This document shows, in pieces, positions 49,330-59,148 of a stretch of DNA of 64,000 nt. This DNA is from Arenimonas oryziterrae DSM 21050 = YC6267. GTDB lineage: Bacteria > Pseudomonadota > Gammaproteobacteria > Xanthomonadales > Xanthomonadaceae. The notes under the pieces are model-generated. The model saw nothing but the letters and a program-made list of their open reading frames with translations. It was not told the DNA's origin and ran no database searches. Location of the stretch: assembly GCF_000420545.1 (NCBI RefSeq), contig NZ_ATVD01000002.1:558001-622000 (forward strand). The letters run 5' to 3'. Positions within the stretch are counted from its first letter, which is position 1; each line of letters starts with the position of its first letter. The translations under genes were made by a program, and so were the position numbers.

Positions 49330-49361
49330 TAAAAAAAACGGCCGGTGTCGCCACCGGCCGT
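49330..49361 (-). terminator. terminator of the TonB-receptor gene
   Basis: ACGGCCGGT, a 6-base loop and ACCGGCCGT, then TTTTTTTATT on the minus strand, 23 bases after the stop. Confidence 0.9.
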
Positions 49362-49383
49362 TTCGTTCAACAGGCGTTTCCGA

Positions 49384-52300
49384 TCAGAAGTTGATGCGGA
49401 AGCCGATCTGCGCGGACCAGCGCGACTGGCCGGCGACGTCCTGCAGCTGCAGGGTCGGAGCCGTGATGGCGCCGGTCGACTCGTTGTAGAAGCGCGACAC
49501 GTCGTACACGTACTGGCCGCTGGCGTTGACGCCGGCGAAGTTCGCGACCTGCACGTTCGACGGGAACGCCGCCTGTTCGATCAGGCCCCAGTCCTTGTTG
49601 AGCAGGTTGCCGAAGTTCTGGATGTCCAGGAACAGTTCGGAATCCATGCCCGCGAAGAGCGGGAACTTCTGGCTGATGCGCACGTCGATCTGGTTCACGA
49701 ACGGAGCGCGGTCACCGTTGCGGCCGGCCACCTCGCCCTTGTGGCGGCTGAGGTATTCGTTGCTGTCGATGTAGGCATTGAACGCCGCGATGTCCTGCGC
49801 GCTCGAGCCGGCCGAGTAAGCCACGTTGCCGTTCGGGATGTAGAACAGGTCGTTGCGCTGACCGCTGTTGCCGTTGCCGTCGCCGTTGGCGTCGTTGCCG
49901 AACACGTAGGAGAACGGACGACCGTTGCGGCCTTCGTAGAAGAACGACACCTGCGTCGGCGCGTTCTCGAAGAAGTTCCAGCGGTAGCTGAAGGACGCCG
50001 TGATGCGGTTGCGGATCTCGTAGTTCGAGGTACCGGACACGTCTTCGTTCGGGTTGTAGACGATGCGGGTCTGCCAGTTCGACAGCGCGACGCTCGACGT
50101 GGCCGGGCTCACTTCATCGGTGTTGCCGTAGGTGTAGGCCAGCTTCGCCGTCCAGTTGTTCTTCCACGGACGCTCGAGGTAGGTGGTGAAGTTGCGCGAG
50201 AAACCCTTGTCGGTGTTCTGCAGGACGATCGCAGCGGTGTACAGGCAGGGGTTGGTCGTGGCGTTGAACGGCAGCGCCTGGTTCACGCGGATGCAGTTGA
50301 CGGTGCTGCGCGTGGTCGGCGAGGTGCTGTTGGTGAAACCACCGACCGCCGTGCTCTGCCAGAACGACTGGCGACCGTCCGGCAGCGTGCCGGCGGGAGC
50401 GCCGAGCTGCAGGTTGTTGAACAGCACGCCGTCCTTGGTCATCGCGACGAGCATTTCGGCGCCGAACACCAGGTCATGGAACGGCAGTTCCTGTTCGAAC
50501 GCCAGGTTGGCCTTCCACACGGTCGGCTGCTTGAAGTCGGGCGACAGCGCGTTGACCAGCTGCGAAGCCGAACCCGGGCCGCCCGGAACGATCGGGGCGT
50601 CGGGGTTGCCGGTGAAGCCGGTACCGTTGTTGATGTTGTAGGCGTTGGTCAGCACACCCGGGTTCGAGAAGCTGTTGGAGATCCACACGCCCGGCGCGGA
50701 ACCCGCGAACAGGCCGATACCGCCGCGCACCTGGCGCTTGAGTTCGCTGTCAAAGGTGTAGTTGAAGCCGAAGCGCGGCTCGAAGGTCGTGGCGCCGTCG
50801 ATCGTGTTGCGGTTGTCGATGCCGAAGTTGTTGCGGAAACCTGTGTTTTCAGCCGGCGTGCCGCTGGTCAGGTTGCGATCCATGCGGAAGCCGTAGTTGA
50901 TCGTCAGGTTGTTGGTGACGATCCAGGTGTCCTGCAGGAACAGGCCGGCGGTGCCGACCGAGAAGTGCGCCGCGGCGTCGTCGATCTTGCCCGAACGCGA
51001 GGTCTGCACCTGGTAGTTGGCGTAGGGCATGGTCGCATTCGGGGTCGCGCCGGTGAAGTTCGCAAACGTCACGCGGTAGTTGCCGAAGATGTTCTGCAGG
51101 AACAGGTTGTAGACGTTGTTGCGTTCGATGTCGAAGCCGGCGCGGATGGTGTGGTCGCCGAGGAAGTAATCGCCAGCGACGTAGCCGGTGATCGTGTCGA
51201 CCTTCAGCTGGTTGGCCTGACGGGAGTTGTCGGTGCCGAACAGCAGTGTGGCGGTGCTGCTCGGGAAGTTCGTGATCGACACGGTCGGCAGACGCGAGCC
51301 GAGCACCGGCAGCGAGCTGTATTCCGAATAGGACACGTTGGCTTCAGTGGAGAAGTTCTCGGACCAGTCGCTGTACAGGTTCAGCGCGTAGTTCTCGAAA
51401 ACGATGTTGTCCTGATAGCGGTTGCTGTCGAGCTGCAAGGTCGTGGCGGAGGTGTTGAAGCGGGTGATGCTGCCGTCGGTCTTGTTGTAGCGGAACGACA
51501 GACGCTGGTCGTCCGTGATGTTCCAGTCGAGCTTGGCGAACCACTTGGTGTCGGTGTTGCTGGCCGTCGCCGAGGAATCGGGCGAGCCGATGTTGGCGAT
51601 GCCGCGGGTGATGGCGGCCGCGCGCACGGCGTCCAGCTGCGCCTGGGTGATGTTGACGATGTTCGAGGAACCCGAACCGACCACGCCCTTGTCCGGACCC
51701 GGGCCCGAACGCTCGTACTTCTCGTAACCGGCGAAGAAGAACAGGCGATCCTTGAGGATCGGGCCGCCGACGAACACGCCCGCCGTCCAGTCGGTATCGA
51801 AACCGACGAAGCGGGTGCCGTTCTCGTTGTCGCGGATCATCTTGTTGTCGCGGTACACGCCGTACACCGAGCCCTTGAACTCGTTGGTGCCCGACTTGGT
51901 CACGGCATTGATGTTCGCGCCGACGAAGTCGGACTGGGTGACGTCGTAGTTGGAGATACCGACGTTGAATTCCTGGATCCAGTCGATCGAGATCGGCTGG
52001 TTCAGCGCCGGCAGGCCGGAGTCGTTCAGGCCGAACTGGTCGTTGGTCGGAACGCCGTCGATCTTGATGTTGTTGTAGCGGTTGTTCTGGCCGCCGGCGG
52101 AAATGCCGCCGCGTTCCTTGTCGATCTGCACGATGCGCGGGTCGAGACGGACGTAATCCTCGATCGAGCGCTTGATCGACGGCAGGGCCTCGATCTGCTG
52201 CTGATTGACCAGGGTGCCGGAGCCCATGTTGGTCGGGCTGAACACGTCGGAGCCGATCGCCGAACCGGTCACGGTGACCGCGCCGATATCGGTGGCAGCC

Positions 52301-52650
52301 GCGCCGCCGACCGTCGCGTCAACATTGGTGACTTCGGAAAGCGTCAGGTAGACGTTCTCGCGGGTGCTGGTCTTGCCGTCCTTGGTGACGACGATGGTGT
52401 ACGGACCGCCAACGCGCAGGCCGCGGGCCGAGTAGCGGCCGTCGGCACCGGTGGTCACGTGGCTGACCGTACCTGTCTGCACGTGGGTGATGGTCACATC
52501 AGCGCCGGTGAGCGCGGTGCCGTCAGCGGCCTGGATGCGGCCAGCGACAGCGGCGGACGTGTTCTGCGCGAAGGCCGGCGCGGAAGCCGCGAGCGCGAGA
52601 GCCAGGCCAAGGGAAAGCTTCGAGAGCCGGACCCGATTGCGATTGGTCAT
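49384..52650 (-). CDS. TonB-dependent receptor, Oar-like
   Basis: 1088 residues. Signal peptide (LGLALALAASAPAFAQ), a carboxypeptidase-regulatory-like Ig domain (AAVAGRIQAADGTALTGADV), a plug domain (LVNQQQIEALPSIKRSIEDY, GGQNNRYNNIKIDGVPTNDQ) and a 22-strand-type beta barrel ending in RWSAQIGFRINF with terminal Phe. This is the Oar pattern, seen in Myxococcus and Lysobacterales; the ligand is unknown. The 193-base upstream region contains TTGTGT, 18-base spacer, TGTTAA as a possible promoter. It lies alone with its own terminator. Confidence 0.93.
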   Translation of the reverse strand: MTNRNRVRLSKLSLGLALALAASAPAFAQNTSAAVAGRIQAADGTALTGADVTITHVQTGTVSHVTTGADGRYSARGLRVGGPYTIVVTKDGKTSTRENVYLTLSEVTNVDATVGGAAATDIGAVTVTGSAIGSDVFSPTNMGSGTLVNQQQIEALPSIKRSIEDYVRLDPRIVQIDKERGGISAGGQNNRYNNIKIDGVPTNDQFGLNDSGLPALNQPISIDWIQEFNVGISNYDVTQSDFVGANINAVTKSGTNEFKGSVYGVYRDNKMIRDNENGTRFVGFDTDWTAGVFVGGPILKDRLFFFAGYEKYERSGPGPDKGVVGSGSSNIVNITQAQLDAVRAAAITRGIANIGSPDSSATASNTDTKWFAKLDWNITDDQRLSFRYNKTDGSITRFNTSATTLQLDSNRYQDNIVFENYALNLYSDWSENFSTEANVSYSEYSSLPVLGSRLPTVSITNFPSSTATLLFGTDNSRQANQLKVDTITGYVAGDYFLGDHTIRAGFDIERNNVYNLFLQNIFGNYRVTFANFTGATPNATMPYANYQVQTSRSGKIDDAAAHFSVGTAGLFLQDTWIVTNNLTINYGFRMDRNLTSGTPAENTGFRNNFGIDNRNTIDGATTFEPRFGFNYTFDSELKRQVRGGIGLFAGSAPGVWISNSFSNPGVLTNAYNINNGTGFTGNPDAPIVPGGPGSASQLVNALSPDFKQPTVWKANLAFEQELPFHDLVFGAEMLVAMTKDGVLFNNLQLGAPAGTLPDGRQSFWQSTAVGGFTNSTSPTTRSTVNCIRVNQALPFNATTNPCLYTAAIVLQNTDKGFSRNFTTYLERPWKNNWTAKLAYTYGNTDEVSPATSSVALSNWQTRIVYNPNEDVSGTSNYEIRNRITASFSYRWNFFENAPTQVSFFYEGRNGRPFSYVFGNDANGDGNGNSGQRNDLFYIPNGNVAYSAGSSAQDIAAFNAYIDSNEYLSRHKGEVAGRNGDRAPFVNQIDVRISQKFPLFAGMDSELFLDIQNFGNLLNKDWGLIEQAAFPSNVQVANFAGVNASGQYVYDVSRFYNESTGAITAPTLQLQDVAGQSRWSAQIGFRINF

Positions 52651-52843
52651 GGTGTTAACCCTGAGTTTGATTAGTGGAATTACTGGCGTCCTGCCGCAGA
52701 CAGCCGGGCCGGTTTGGGTGGCCCGACATACGTCCCCGCATGCTCAGGACATCCCCCCGGGGACCCTGAACAATAACAAGAGCTTAACATGGTACTTCGG
52801 AGCGATGACACAAAAGTGACCGTCCGGAGACGCCGTTCGCGTA

Positions 52844-53449
52844 TCAGCCGCCCGGCGGTCCGCTGCGCAGGTAGGTCGCCACGCCGTCGAGCAGCATCTG
52901 GACCGAAATCGCCACCAGCAGCATGCCCATGAGCCGCTCGATCGCGACCAGCACGCGGGGGCCCAGCATCTTGTACAGATAGGTGGCCGACACCAGGATC
53001 AGGGCCGTGCCGAACCAGGCGATGGCCAGGGCCAGGCTCCAGTCGCCCATGCGGTCCGGCTCCTGGCTGCCCAGCAGCATGACCGAGGCCATGCCGGACG
53101 GACCGGCGACCAGGGGAATGGCCATGGGCACGATGAAGGGCTCGCCCTCCAGGGACTCGCCGAACATGCCTTCCGGGCTCGGGAAGATCATCTTCAGGCC
53201 GATCAGGAACAGCACGATGCCGCCGGCGATCGACACCGACTCCTGGCGCAGGTGCATGAGCTCGAGCACATAACGCCCGCCCCAGAGGAAAGCGAACAGC
53301 ACGCCGAGCGCGATCAGCAGCTCGCGCACCAGCACGATCCGGCGACGCGGCGCCGGCAGGGGCTTGAGCAGGCTCAGGAACACCGGGATGTTGCCCAGTG
53401 GATCCAGGATCAGGAACAACAGCAGGGCGGCGGACGCAGTCGTCATCAT
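52844..53449 (-). CDS. MarC/UPF0056 family membrane protein
   Basis: 201 residues with six hydrophobic segments: ALLLFLILDPLGNIPVFLSL, ALGVLFAFLWGG, SIAGGIVLFLIGLKMIF, PLVAGPSGMASVM. This is the MarC family, whose transport role is unproven. The ATG at 53449 overlaps the SDR stop by 4 bases. Confidence 0.92.
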   Translation of the reverse strand: MMTTASAALLLFLILDPLGNIPVFLSLLKPLPAPRRRIVLVRELLIALGVLFAFLWGGRYVLELMHLRQESVSIAGGIVLFLIGLKMIFPSPEGMFGESLEGEPFIVPMAIPLVAGPSGMASVMLLGSQEPDRMGDWSLALAIAWFGTALILVSATYLYKMLGPRVLVAIERLMGMLLVAISVQMLLDGVATYLRSGPPGG

Positions 53450-54192
53450 GGCGCCGGCCTCGGTGCGAACACCTGACCCCGCTGATCCCGGCCTTCCGTC
53501 GACAACAGGTACACGCAGGCCGGCGCATAGATCGCCGGCGACGGGCATCGGGTCGCGGCCTCTTCGACATAGGCCCGGTTACGCACGCCGCTGCGCATCG
53601 GTCCGGGCTCCAGGGCGCTCACGCGCACCGGGCCAGTCTCGGTTTCGTCATGCAATAGTCGCATCAGGCCGGCCAGGCCAGCCTTGGCGACGCCATACCC
53701 ACCCCAGTAGGCGCGATTGACGCGGGCCAGCTCGTCGCCGACGAAGACCACCGCACTGTCCTCGGCCTTGCGCAGCCAAGGCAGGCAGGCCTGGGTCAGC
53801 AGCCAGGGCGCGGTCAGGTTGACGTGCATCTGCCGGACGAAGTCCGCCGGCGGCGTCGCTTCCAGCGGGCGCAGCCCCGGAAATTCGGCGGCGCAATGCA
53901 GGACCCCGTGCAGACCGCCGAGCTCGGCACCGATCTTGTCGGCCATGGCCTCGAAATCGGCGGGGTCGGCGCCGGCCAGATCCATCGGATACAGCGCCGG
54001 TTCCGGGCCGAGGGCTTTGACCGCGTCGTAGACGCGACTGAGCTTGGGCACTTTCCGGCCGAGCAGGACCACGGTCGCCCCGGCCTGCGCGCAGGCCTTG
54101 GCGGCGGCCTCGCCCAGGCCACCGTAGGCACCGGTGACAAGAACATTGCGCCCGGCCAGGGCCTGAGCCCCCGGGACCGGGATCAGGCTCAT
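53446..54192 (-). CDS. short-chain dehydrogenase/reductase (YciK-like)
   Basis: 248 residues. NAD(P)-binding GAYGGLGEAAAKACAQAG, VLHCAAEFPGLRP, and the YxxxK active site in YWGGYGVAKAGLAGLM. It resembles YciK-like SDRs. Coupled by 4-base overlaps to grxD upstream and marC downstream. Substrate unknown. Confidence 0.9.
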   Translation of the reverse strand: MSLIPVPGAQALAGRNVLVTGAYGGLGEAAAKACAQAGATVVLLGRKVPKLSRVYDAVKALGPEPALYPMDLAGADPADFEAMADKIGAELGGLHGVLHCAAEFPGLRPLEATPPADFVRQMHVNLTAPWLLTQACLPWLRKAEDSAVVFVGDELARVNRAYWGGYGVAKAGLAGLMRLLHDETETGPVRVSALEPGPMRSGVRNRAYVEEAATRCPSPAIYAPACVYLLSTEGRDQRGQVFAPRPAP

Positions 54193-54518
54193 GCCGGCTT
54201 CTGCGCCTCGGTCACCATGCGCGCGAGCTCGCCGCTCTCGAACAACTCGACGGTGATGTCGCAACCGCCGATCAGTTCGCCATTGATGAACAACTGCGGA
54301 AACGTCGGCCAGTCCGAATAGCGCGGCAGATTGGCGCGGATCTCCGGGTCTTCGAGCACGTTGACCGAGTGGATCTGCGCGCCCGCGGCCTTGAGCGCCT
54401 GGCTGGCGCGACTGGAAAAGCCGCACATCGGAAACTGCACGGTGCCCTTCATGAAGAGGACGACGGGGTGGCCTTCGACCTCGGCCTTGATGCGGTCCAT
54501 GACCGGATTACTTGCCAT
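54189..54518 (-). CDS. grxD: monothiol glutaredoxin, Grx4 family
   Basis: 109 residues from the ATG at 54518, which follows GGAGCAAGCA. CGFS active site in FPMCGFSSRASQAL, DWPTFPQLFINGELIGGCDI glutathione/cluster site. Grx4 carries a 2Fe-2S cluster shared between two subunits and serves Fe-S and iron control. A perfect -10 (TATAAT) lies in the dyad shared with sodB. Confidence 0.94.
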   Translation of the reverse strand: MASNPVMDRIKAEVEGHPVVLFMKGTVQFPMCGFSSRASQALKAAGAQIHSVNVLEDPEIRANLPRYSDWPTFPQLFINGELIGGCDITVELFESGELARMVTEAQKPA

Positions 54519-54562
54519 TGCTTGCTCCATTCACGGCGCGGGGACAGTCTGCCCGCGCATTC

Positions 54563-54580
54563 AAGCTAGAATTATAGCTT
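54563..54580. promoter_or_regulatory. dyad over the divergent sodB and grxD -10 elements
   Basis: AAGCTA, GAATTA, TAGCTT: perfect 6-base arms. On the minus strand TATAAT (grxD) and on the plus strand TAGAAT (sodB) lie in it. One bound regulator could control both genes. Confidence 0.5.
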
Positions 54581-54609
54581 CCCCGCCACGCCACTGCCGG
54601 AGTTAGCCC

Positions 54610-55188
54610 ATGGCCATCGAACTTCCCCCGCTTCCCTACGACCGCACCGCCCTGGAACCGCATATCTCCGGCGAAACGATCGATTTCCACTACGGCAAGC
54701 ACCACCAGACCTACGTCACCAACCTCAACAACATGATCAAGGGCACGGAGTTCGAGGACGCCGAGCTCGAAACCATCGTGCGCAAGTCCCAGGGCGGCAT
54801 GTTCAACAACGCCGCGCAGATCTGGAACCACACCTTCTATTGGAACTGCCTCAAGCCCAACGGCGGCGGCGAGCCGACCGGCAAGCTGGCGGACGCGATC
54901 AACGCGGCCTTCGGCTCGTTCGCGGCGTTCAAGGAAGAGTTCACCAAGACGTCGGTCGGCACCTTCGGCTCCGGCTGGGGCTGGCTGGTGCAGCGTCCCG
55001 ACGGCTCGCTCGCCCTGGTCAGCACCCCGAACGCGGCCACCCCGCTCACCGGCGCCGACAAGGCCCTGCTGACCTGCGACGTCTGGGAACACGCGTACTA
55101 CATCGACTACCGCAACGCCCGTCCGAAATACGTCGAGGCGTTCTGGAATCTGGTCAACTGGGATTTCGTCGCGTCGCAGATGGCGTAA
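54610..55188 (+). CDS. sodB: superoxide dismutase [Fe]
   Basis: 192 residues. Metal ligands: His in [10 protein letters not shown], His in [11 protein letters not shown], Asp and His in [14 protein letters not shown]. Fe-type signatures FGSGWGWLV and [15 protein letters not shown]. No signal peptide, so cytoplasmic. Divergent from grxD. Confidence 0.96.
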   Translation: MAIELPPLPYDRTALEPHISGETIDFHYGKHHQTYVTNLNNMIKGTEFEDAELETIVRKSQGGMFNNAAQIWNHTFYWNCLKPNGGGEPTGKLADAINAAFGSFAAFKEEFTKTSVGTFGSGWGWLVQRPDGSLALVSTPNAATPLTGADKALLTCDVWEHAYYIDYRNARPKYVEAFWNLVNWDFVASQMA

Positions 55189-55216
55189 GTCGTTCGCGGT
55201 TCGTCATGCGAAACAA

Positions 55217-55247
55217 AAAACGGCCGGGGAAACCCGGCCGTTTTTGT
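55217..55247. terminator. bidirectional terminator between sodB and purK
   Basis: AAAACGGCCGGG, loop GAAA, CCCGGCCGTTTT with TTTTTGTTT on the plus side and TTTTTTGTTT on the minus side. Confidence 0.9.
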
Positions 55248-55261
55248 TTGCGTGCGTTCGG

Positions 55262-56404
55262 TCAGCCGCGCAGGCGATCGATGACCGGCGCGACCTGCAA
55301 CTCGCGATCGAGCTCGCGGCCGACGGTCTGCAAGGCCGCGGAAAGTTCGGCGGGCGTGTCGGCGCGGAAAGTCGCATGCCCGACCTTGCGTCCGTCGCGC
55401 GAGGACTTGCCGTAGTCGTGCCAGTGACCGCTCGCCTGGGCGAGCACCGGCGTCGCGTCGGGCATCGCACCGATCCAGTTGAGCATGCAGGCCTGACCGA
55501 GCATGCGCGTGCTGCCCAGCGGCAGGCCGAGTACGGCGCGCAGATGATTCTGGAACTGCGAGGTTTCCGCACCCTCGATCGTCCAGTGTCCGGAGTTGTG
55601 CACGCGCGGCGCCATCTCGTTGGCGAGGAACTCGCCGTCCTTGAGAAACAGCTCGAGCGCGAACACGCCGACGTAGTCCAGCGCTTCGGCGACGCGACGC
55701 GCGTAGGCCACCGCTTTCTCCGCGAGCGCCACCTCCAGGCTGGCCGGCGCGAGACTGGCCGAAAGCACGCCGCTCTCGTGCCAGTTTTCGGTCAGCGGCC
55801 AGGTGCGGAATTCGCCGTCGCGCCCACGCGCGGCAACCACCGAAATCTCGCGCTGGAACGGCACGAATCCTTCCAGGATCAGTCCCACCGTCGTCGCTTG
55901 TGCGCCCAGGGCCGCCCAAGCGGCGTCGACATCGGCCGCGGAGCGAAGTCGGAACTGGCCCTTGCCGTCGTAACCCAGACGCCGTGTTTTCAGGATCGCG
56001 GGCAGGCCGATCGCTGTCGCCGCGGCATCCAGATCGGCGCGCGTGGCGATGTCGGCGAACGTCGGCACCGGAATGCCGAGTTCCCGGAACAGGGTTTTTT
56101 CCGCGAGCCGATCCTGCGCCACCGACAACGCGCGCGGATTGGGAAACACCGGAATGCGCTCGGCCAGCCACTGCGCCGATTCAGCCGGCACGTTCTCGAA
56201 ATCGAAGGTCGCCACATCGACGCGACGGGCGAAATCCGCGAGCGCCGCTTCGTCGCGATAGTCCGCCTCCAGCAGCGGTGCAAATTGCGCCGCGCAGGCA
56301 TCGGGCGTTGAATCGAGCACGAGAAAACGCAGTCCCAGCGGCGCGCCGGAAAGCGCGAGCATGCGGGCCAGTTGCCCGCCGCCGAGAATGCCGACGGTGG
56401 TCAC
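55262..56404 (-). CDS. purK: 5-(carboxyamino)imidazole ribonucleotide synthase
   Basis: 380 residues. ATP-grasp enzyme making N5-CAIR from AIR, ATP and bicarbonate. [75 protein letters not shown] are the family blocks. Overlaps purE by 4 bases. Confidence 0.96.
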   Translation of the reverse strand: MTTVGILGGGQLARMLALSGAPLGLRFLVLDSTPDACAAQFAPLLEADYRDEAALADFARRVDVATFDFENVPAESAQWLAERIPVFPNPRALSVAQDRLAEKTLFRELGIPVPTFADIATRADLDAAATAIGLPAILKTRRLGYDGKGQFRLRSAADVDAAWAALGAQATTVGLILEGFVPFQREISVVAARGRDGEFRTWPLTENWHESGVLSASLAPASLEVALAEKAVAYARRVAEALDYVGVFALELFLKDGEFLANEMAPRVHNSGHWTIEGAETSQFQNHLRAVLGLPLGSTRMLGQACMLNWIGAMPDATPVLAQASGHWHDYGKSSRDGRKVGHATFRADTPAELSAALQTVGRELDRELQVAPVIDRLRG

Positions 56405-56910
56405 GCCGGCCTCGGGTCGAGCTGGTCGAGAACGTCCTGGGTCTGCTTGGCGCGGAAGGCTTCAAGCGCGGCGCGAATCGCCGGATGCTCGGGCGCGAGC
56501 AAGGCGGCGGCGAACAGGCCCGCATTGGCCGCACCGGCCTGGCCGATCGCGAACGTCGCCACCGGAATGCCCGCCGGCATCTGCACGATCGACAGCAGCG
56601 AATCCAGACCGTTGAGCGCCTTGCTTTGCACCGGCACGCCGAGCACGGGCACGACGGTTTTCGCCGCGATCATGCCGGGAAGATGGGCGGCACCGCCGGC
56701 ACCGGCGATGATCGCGCGCAGTCCGCGCGCCGCTGCCGTTTCGGCGTACTGAAAAAGAAGGTCCGGCGTCCGATGCGCCGAGACGACCTGCACTTCGTGC
56801 GGGACGCCGAGCTGCTCGAGCCGGGCCACCGCATGTTGCATCGTGTCCCAGTCGTTCCGGGACCCCATCACGACACCCACCAGGGGTGCAGGCGCAGCAC
56901 TTTTGCTCAT
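56401..56910 (-). CDS. purE: 5-(carboxyamino)imidazole ribonucleotide mutase
   Basis: 169 residues from the ATG at 56910. Phosphate and active-site blocks: [72 protein letters not shown]. It converts N5-CAIR to CAIR in purine synthesis, coupled to purK. Confidence 0.95.
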   Translation of the reverse strand: MSKSAAPAPLVGVVMGSRNDWDTMQHAVARLEQLGVPHEVQVVSAHRTPDLLFQYAETAAARGLRAIIAGAGGAAHLPGMIAAKTVVPVLGVPVQSKALNGLDSLLSIVQMPAGIPVATFAIGQAGAANAGLFAAALLAPEHPAIRAALEAFRAKQTQDVLDQLDPRPA

Positions 56911-57026
56911 GGGCATCGGCTTCGTGCAAACGAACGGAAGAGATGGACTACGAAGCCAGCCCACCGGGCGAGCAACACAGTGCGAGGAGAGGCTATTCTA
57001 GACGTATCTCCCGGCCGGTACGACCC

Positions 57027-57293
57027 ATGGACCGCAAGCTTCTCGACATCCTGTGCTGCCCGACCAGCAAACACCCCCTGGCCCTGCTGGGCAGCAGCGA
57101 GCTCGACCGGGTCAACCGGGCGATCATCGCCGGCGGCGTGGTGCGTGCCGACGGCAGCCCGCAGGCCGACACGATCAAGGAAGGCCTGATCACACGCGAT
57201 CACAAGCTGCTGTATCGCGTCGACGACGGCATCCCGGTGCTGCTCGCCGACGAGGCGATCGCCACTACCCAGATCGCCGATTTCGCCCGTTGA
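57027..57293 (+). CDS. Trm112-like protein
   Basis: 88 residues. MDRKLLDILCCPTSKHPLAL carries the CPxxxxPL zinc-ribbon-like start, and GLITRDHKLLYRVDDGIPVL the family end. In bacteria Trm112/YcaR-like proteins are small putative methyltransferase partners. A 30-residue insertion separates the two conserved parts, longer than in E. coli YcaR. nadC overlaps its stop by 4 bases. Confidence 0.85.
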   Translation: MDRKLLDILCCPTSKHPLALLGSSELDRVNRAIIAGGVVRADGSPQADTIKEGLITRDHKLLYRVDDGIPVLLADEAIATTQIADFAR

Positions 57294-58150
57294 ACACGAG
57301 CCTGCCCTCGCCTCCCGAGTCGGTCGTCGAGGCCGATGTCGCGCGCGCGCTTGCCGAAGACCTCGGCAGCGGCGATGTCACCGCGTCGCTGTTGCCCGAT
57401 GTCGCCGAACACGGCTATATCCTCGCCAAGGAAGACGGCGTCATCGCCGGCCGTCCCTGGTTCGACGCCTGTTTCCGCGCGCTCGATCCCTATGTGCGCA
57501 TCGACTGGCGCATTCACGAAGGCGATCGCGTGGCGCCTGGCGACGTGGTCTGCACGTTCAGCGGACGCTCGCGTTCGCTGGTCAGCGCCGAACGCTGCGC
57601 ACTGAATTTTCTGCAGACCCTGTCGGGCACGGCGACGCGCACGGCCGAATTTGTCGCGGTGCTCGCCGGCACCCGCACGCGCGTGCTCGATACCCGCAAG
57701 ACACTGCCCGGCCTGCGCCTGGCGCAGAAATACGCGGTGCGGGTTGGCGGCGGGCTCAACCATCGCATCGGCCTGTTCGATGCGGTGATGCTCAAGGAAA
57801 ACCACATCCACGCCGCCGGTTCGATCGCCGCCGCCGCCGCCCAGGCACGGGCAATGCACCCGGAACTGCCGCTGATCATCGAAGTGGAAAACCTGGACGA
57901 ACTGCGCCAGGCGCTGGCCACCGACTGCACGCGCGTACTCATCGACGATTTCAGCGTCGCCGACATGCATGCGGCGGTGAAGATCGCCGACGGAAAAACC
58001 CCGCTGGAAGTGTCCGGCAGCGTCGACCTGCCGCGCCTGCGCGAAATCGCGGAAACCGGCGTGGATTTCGTCTCGGTCGGCGCACTGACCAAGCACGTAC
58101 GCGCGATCGATCTGTCGATGCGCCTGGGCGATCCGCCCGACAAACGCTGA
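57290..58150 (+). CDS. nadC: nicotinate-nucleotide pyrophosphorylase (carboxylating)
   Basis: 286 residues from TTG at 57290, overlapping the upstream stop (TTGA). Quinolinate phosphoribosyltransferase motifs: ARALAEDLGSGDVTASLL, AERCALNFLQTLSGTATRTA, RVLDTRKTLPGLRLAQKYAV, GGGLNHRIGLFDAVMLKENH, IIEVENLDELRQAL, VSGSVDLPRLREIAETGVD. It makes NaMN from quinolinate in NAD synthesis. Confidence 0.94.
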   Translation: MNTSLPSPPESVVEADVARALAEDLGSGDVTASLLPDVAEHGYILAKEDGVIAGRPWFDACFRALDPYVRIDWRIHEGDRVAPGDVVCTFSGRSRSLVSAERCALNFLQTLSGTATRTAEFVAVLAGTRTRVLDTRKTLPGLRLAQKYAVRVGGGLNHRIGLFDAVMLKENHIHAAGSIAAAAAQARAMHPELPLIIEVENLDELRQALATDCTRVLIDDFSVADMHAAVKIADGKTPLEVSGSVDLPRLREIAETGVDFVSVGALTKHVRAIDLSMRLGDPPDKR

Positions 58151-58170
58151 GGGCGGCTTTCGCCGCCCTC
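58149..58170 (+). terminator. hairpin after nadC
   Basis: GAGGGCGGC, loop TTTC, GCCGCCCTC directly at the stop codon. No U-tract, so at best a weak terminator. Confidence 0.4.
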
Positions 58171-58216
58171 GGGGACTCATCACCACCGCGACCGAGGTCG
58201 CGGCCACTGCGTCGAC

Positions 58217-59020
58217 TCAATGGTTCTTGATCATCACCACGATCATGACCAGGGCCGCCATCGCGAACAGGATCGCCGCCCACATCTGCAGCTTGCTGTT
58301 GGGATTGCTCGTGCGACCCACGACGGTCGGCGCCGCCTGCTTGTGGTTGTTGTTGGACTGCGCGGCCATTTCCATGCCGGGCGCGACCAGGATGAAGCGC
58401 ACGGCATCCAGACGCAGCTCGTCGCCGGGATTGAGGAAGCCATGCTGCACGCGGCGATTGTTGATGTAGGTGCCGTTCGACGAGCCCAGGTCCTCGACCG
58501 ACACGCCGTCCGGCGTGGGCTTGACCAGGGCATGGCGACGGGAGATCTCGTCGGCCGGGACGGAGATGTCGCACTCGGCGGCACGACCGATCACGACCGG
58601 GCCAGTTACCGGGAACACCTTGCTGAACACCGCGCCGGACACGCCGCGCAGCACGTACTTGGGCACGGCCATGCGCACGCGCGTGGCACCGGAATCGTCA
58701 TCGGGCGACGACGAGGACGAGGGCGCGCTGCGGGCCGCCTCGACGATCGCGTACTTGGCCACGACCGGGCCGATGCCGATCGTGTCGCCGGCACGCAGGG
58801 ACATCAGGTCGGCCACGGCCTTGCCGTTCACCGTCACCGACGTCGTGCCGGCCGGGACCTGCAGGTTGGCGCCGGTGCTGGTGATGTGGATCTCGCAATG
58901 GACCGGCAGGATTTCGGGCAGGGTAAGAACGACTGCACCTTCCGGGTCGGAACCGATGCGGTTGACCCCCGGATTCAGCAAAACCTGACTGTGCTCGCCA
59001 TTCGGAAAAACCAGTTTCAT
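58217..59020 (-). CDS. membrane protein with two FHA domains
   Basis: 267 residues. A first FHA-like domain (about 1-95; GVNRIGSDPEGAVVL, LPVHCEI) and a second, fuller one (about 122-215; VVIGRAAECDISVPADEISRRHA, EDLGSSNGTYINN) that should bind phosphothreonine. One transmembrane segment (about 244-262) near the C-terminus. A strong GGAGG site precedes the start. A hairpin of GGCCGCC/GGCGGCC (59043-59061) lies in the leader. Its partner may be a Ser/Thr kinase such as that at 34830; inference. Confidence 0.9.
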   Translation of the reverse strand: MKLVFPNGEHSQVLLNPGVNRIGSDPEGAVVLTLPEILPVHCEIHITSTGANLQVPAGTTSVTVNGKAVADLMSLRAGDTIGIGPVVAKYAIVEAARSAPSSSSSPDDDSGATRVRMAVPKYVLRGVSGAVFSKVFPVTGPVVIGRAAECDISVPADEISRRHALVKPTPDGVSVEDLGSSNGTYINNRRVQHGFLNPGDELRLDAVRFILVAPGMEMAAQSNNNHKQAAPTVVGRTSNPNSKLQMWAAILFAMAALVMIVVMIKNH

Positions 59021-59148
59021 CTTCGCCCTCCTGCGAAAACCAGGCCGCCCTATCGGCGGCCCTGAGGCTATTTAGCCACGAAGTCCGACAATTAGGCAGT
59101 GGGGGGACACAACTTGTCCGGTCTGCGCCCCGCCCCCACACTGTTTGG

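Noticed and set aside
49345..52674. 1109-codon open frame opposite the TonB receptor
   Set aside because: Antisense shadow caused by high GC at third positions; the receptor on the minus strand has signal peptide, plug and barrel motifs.
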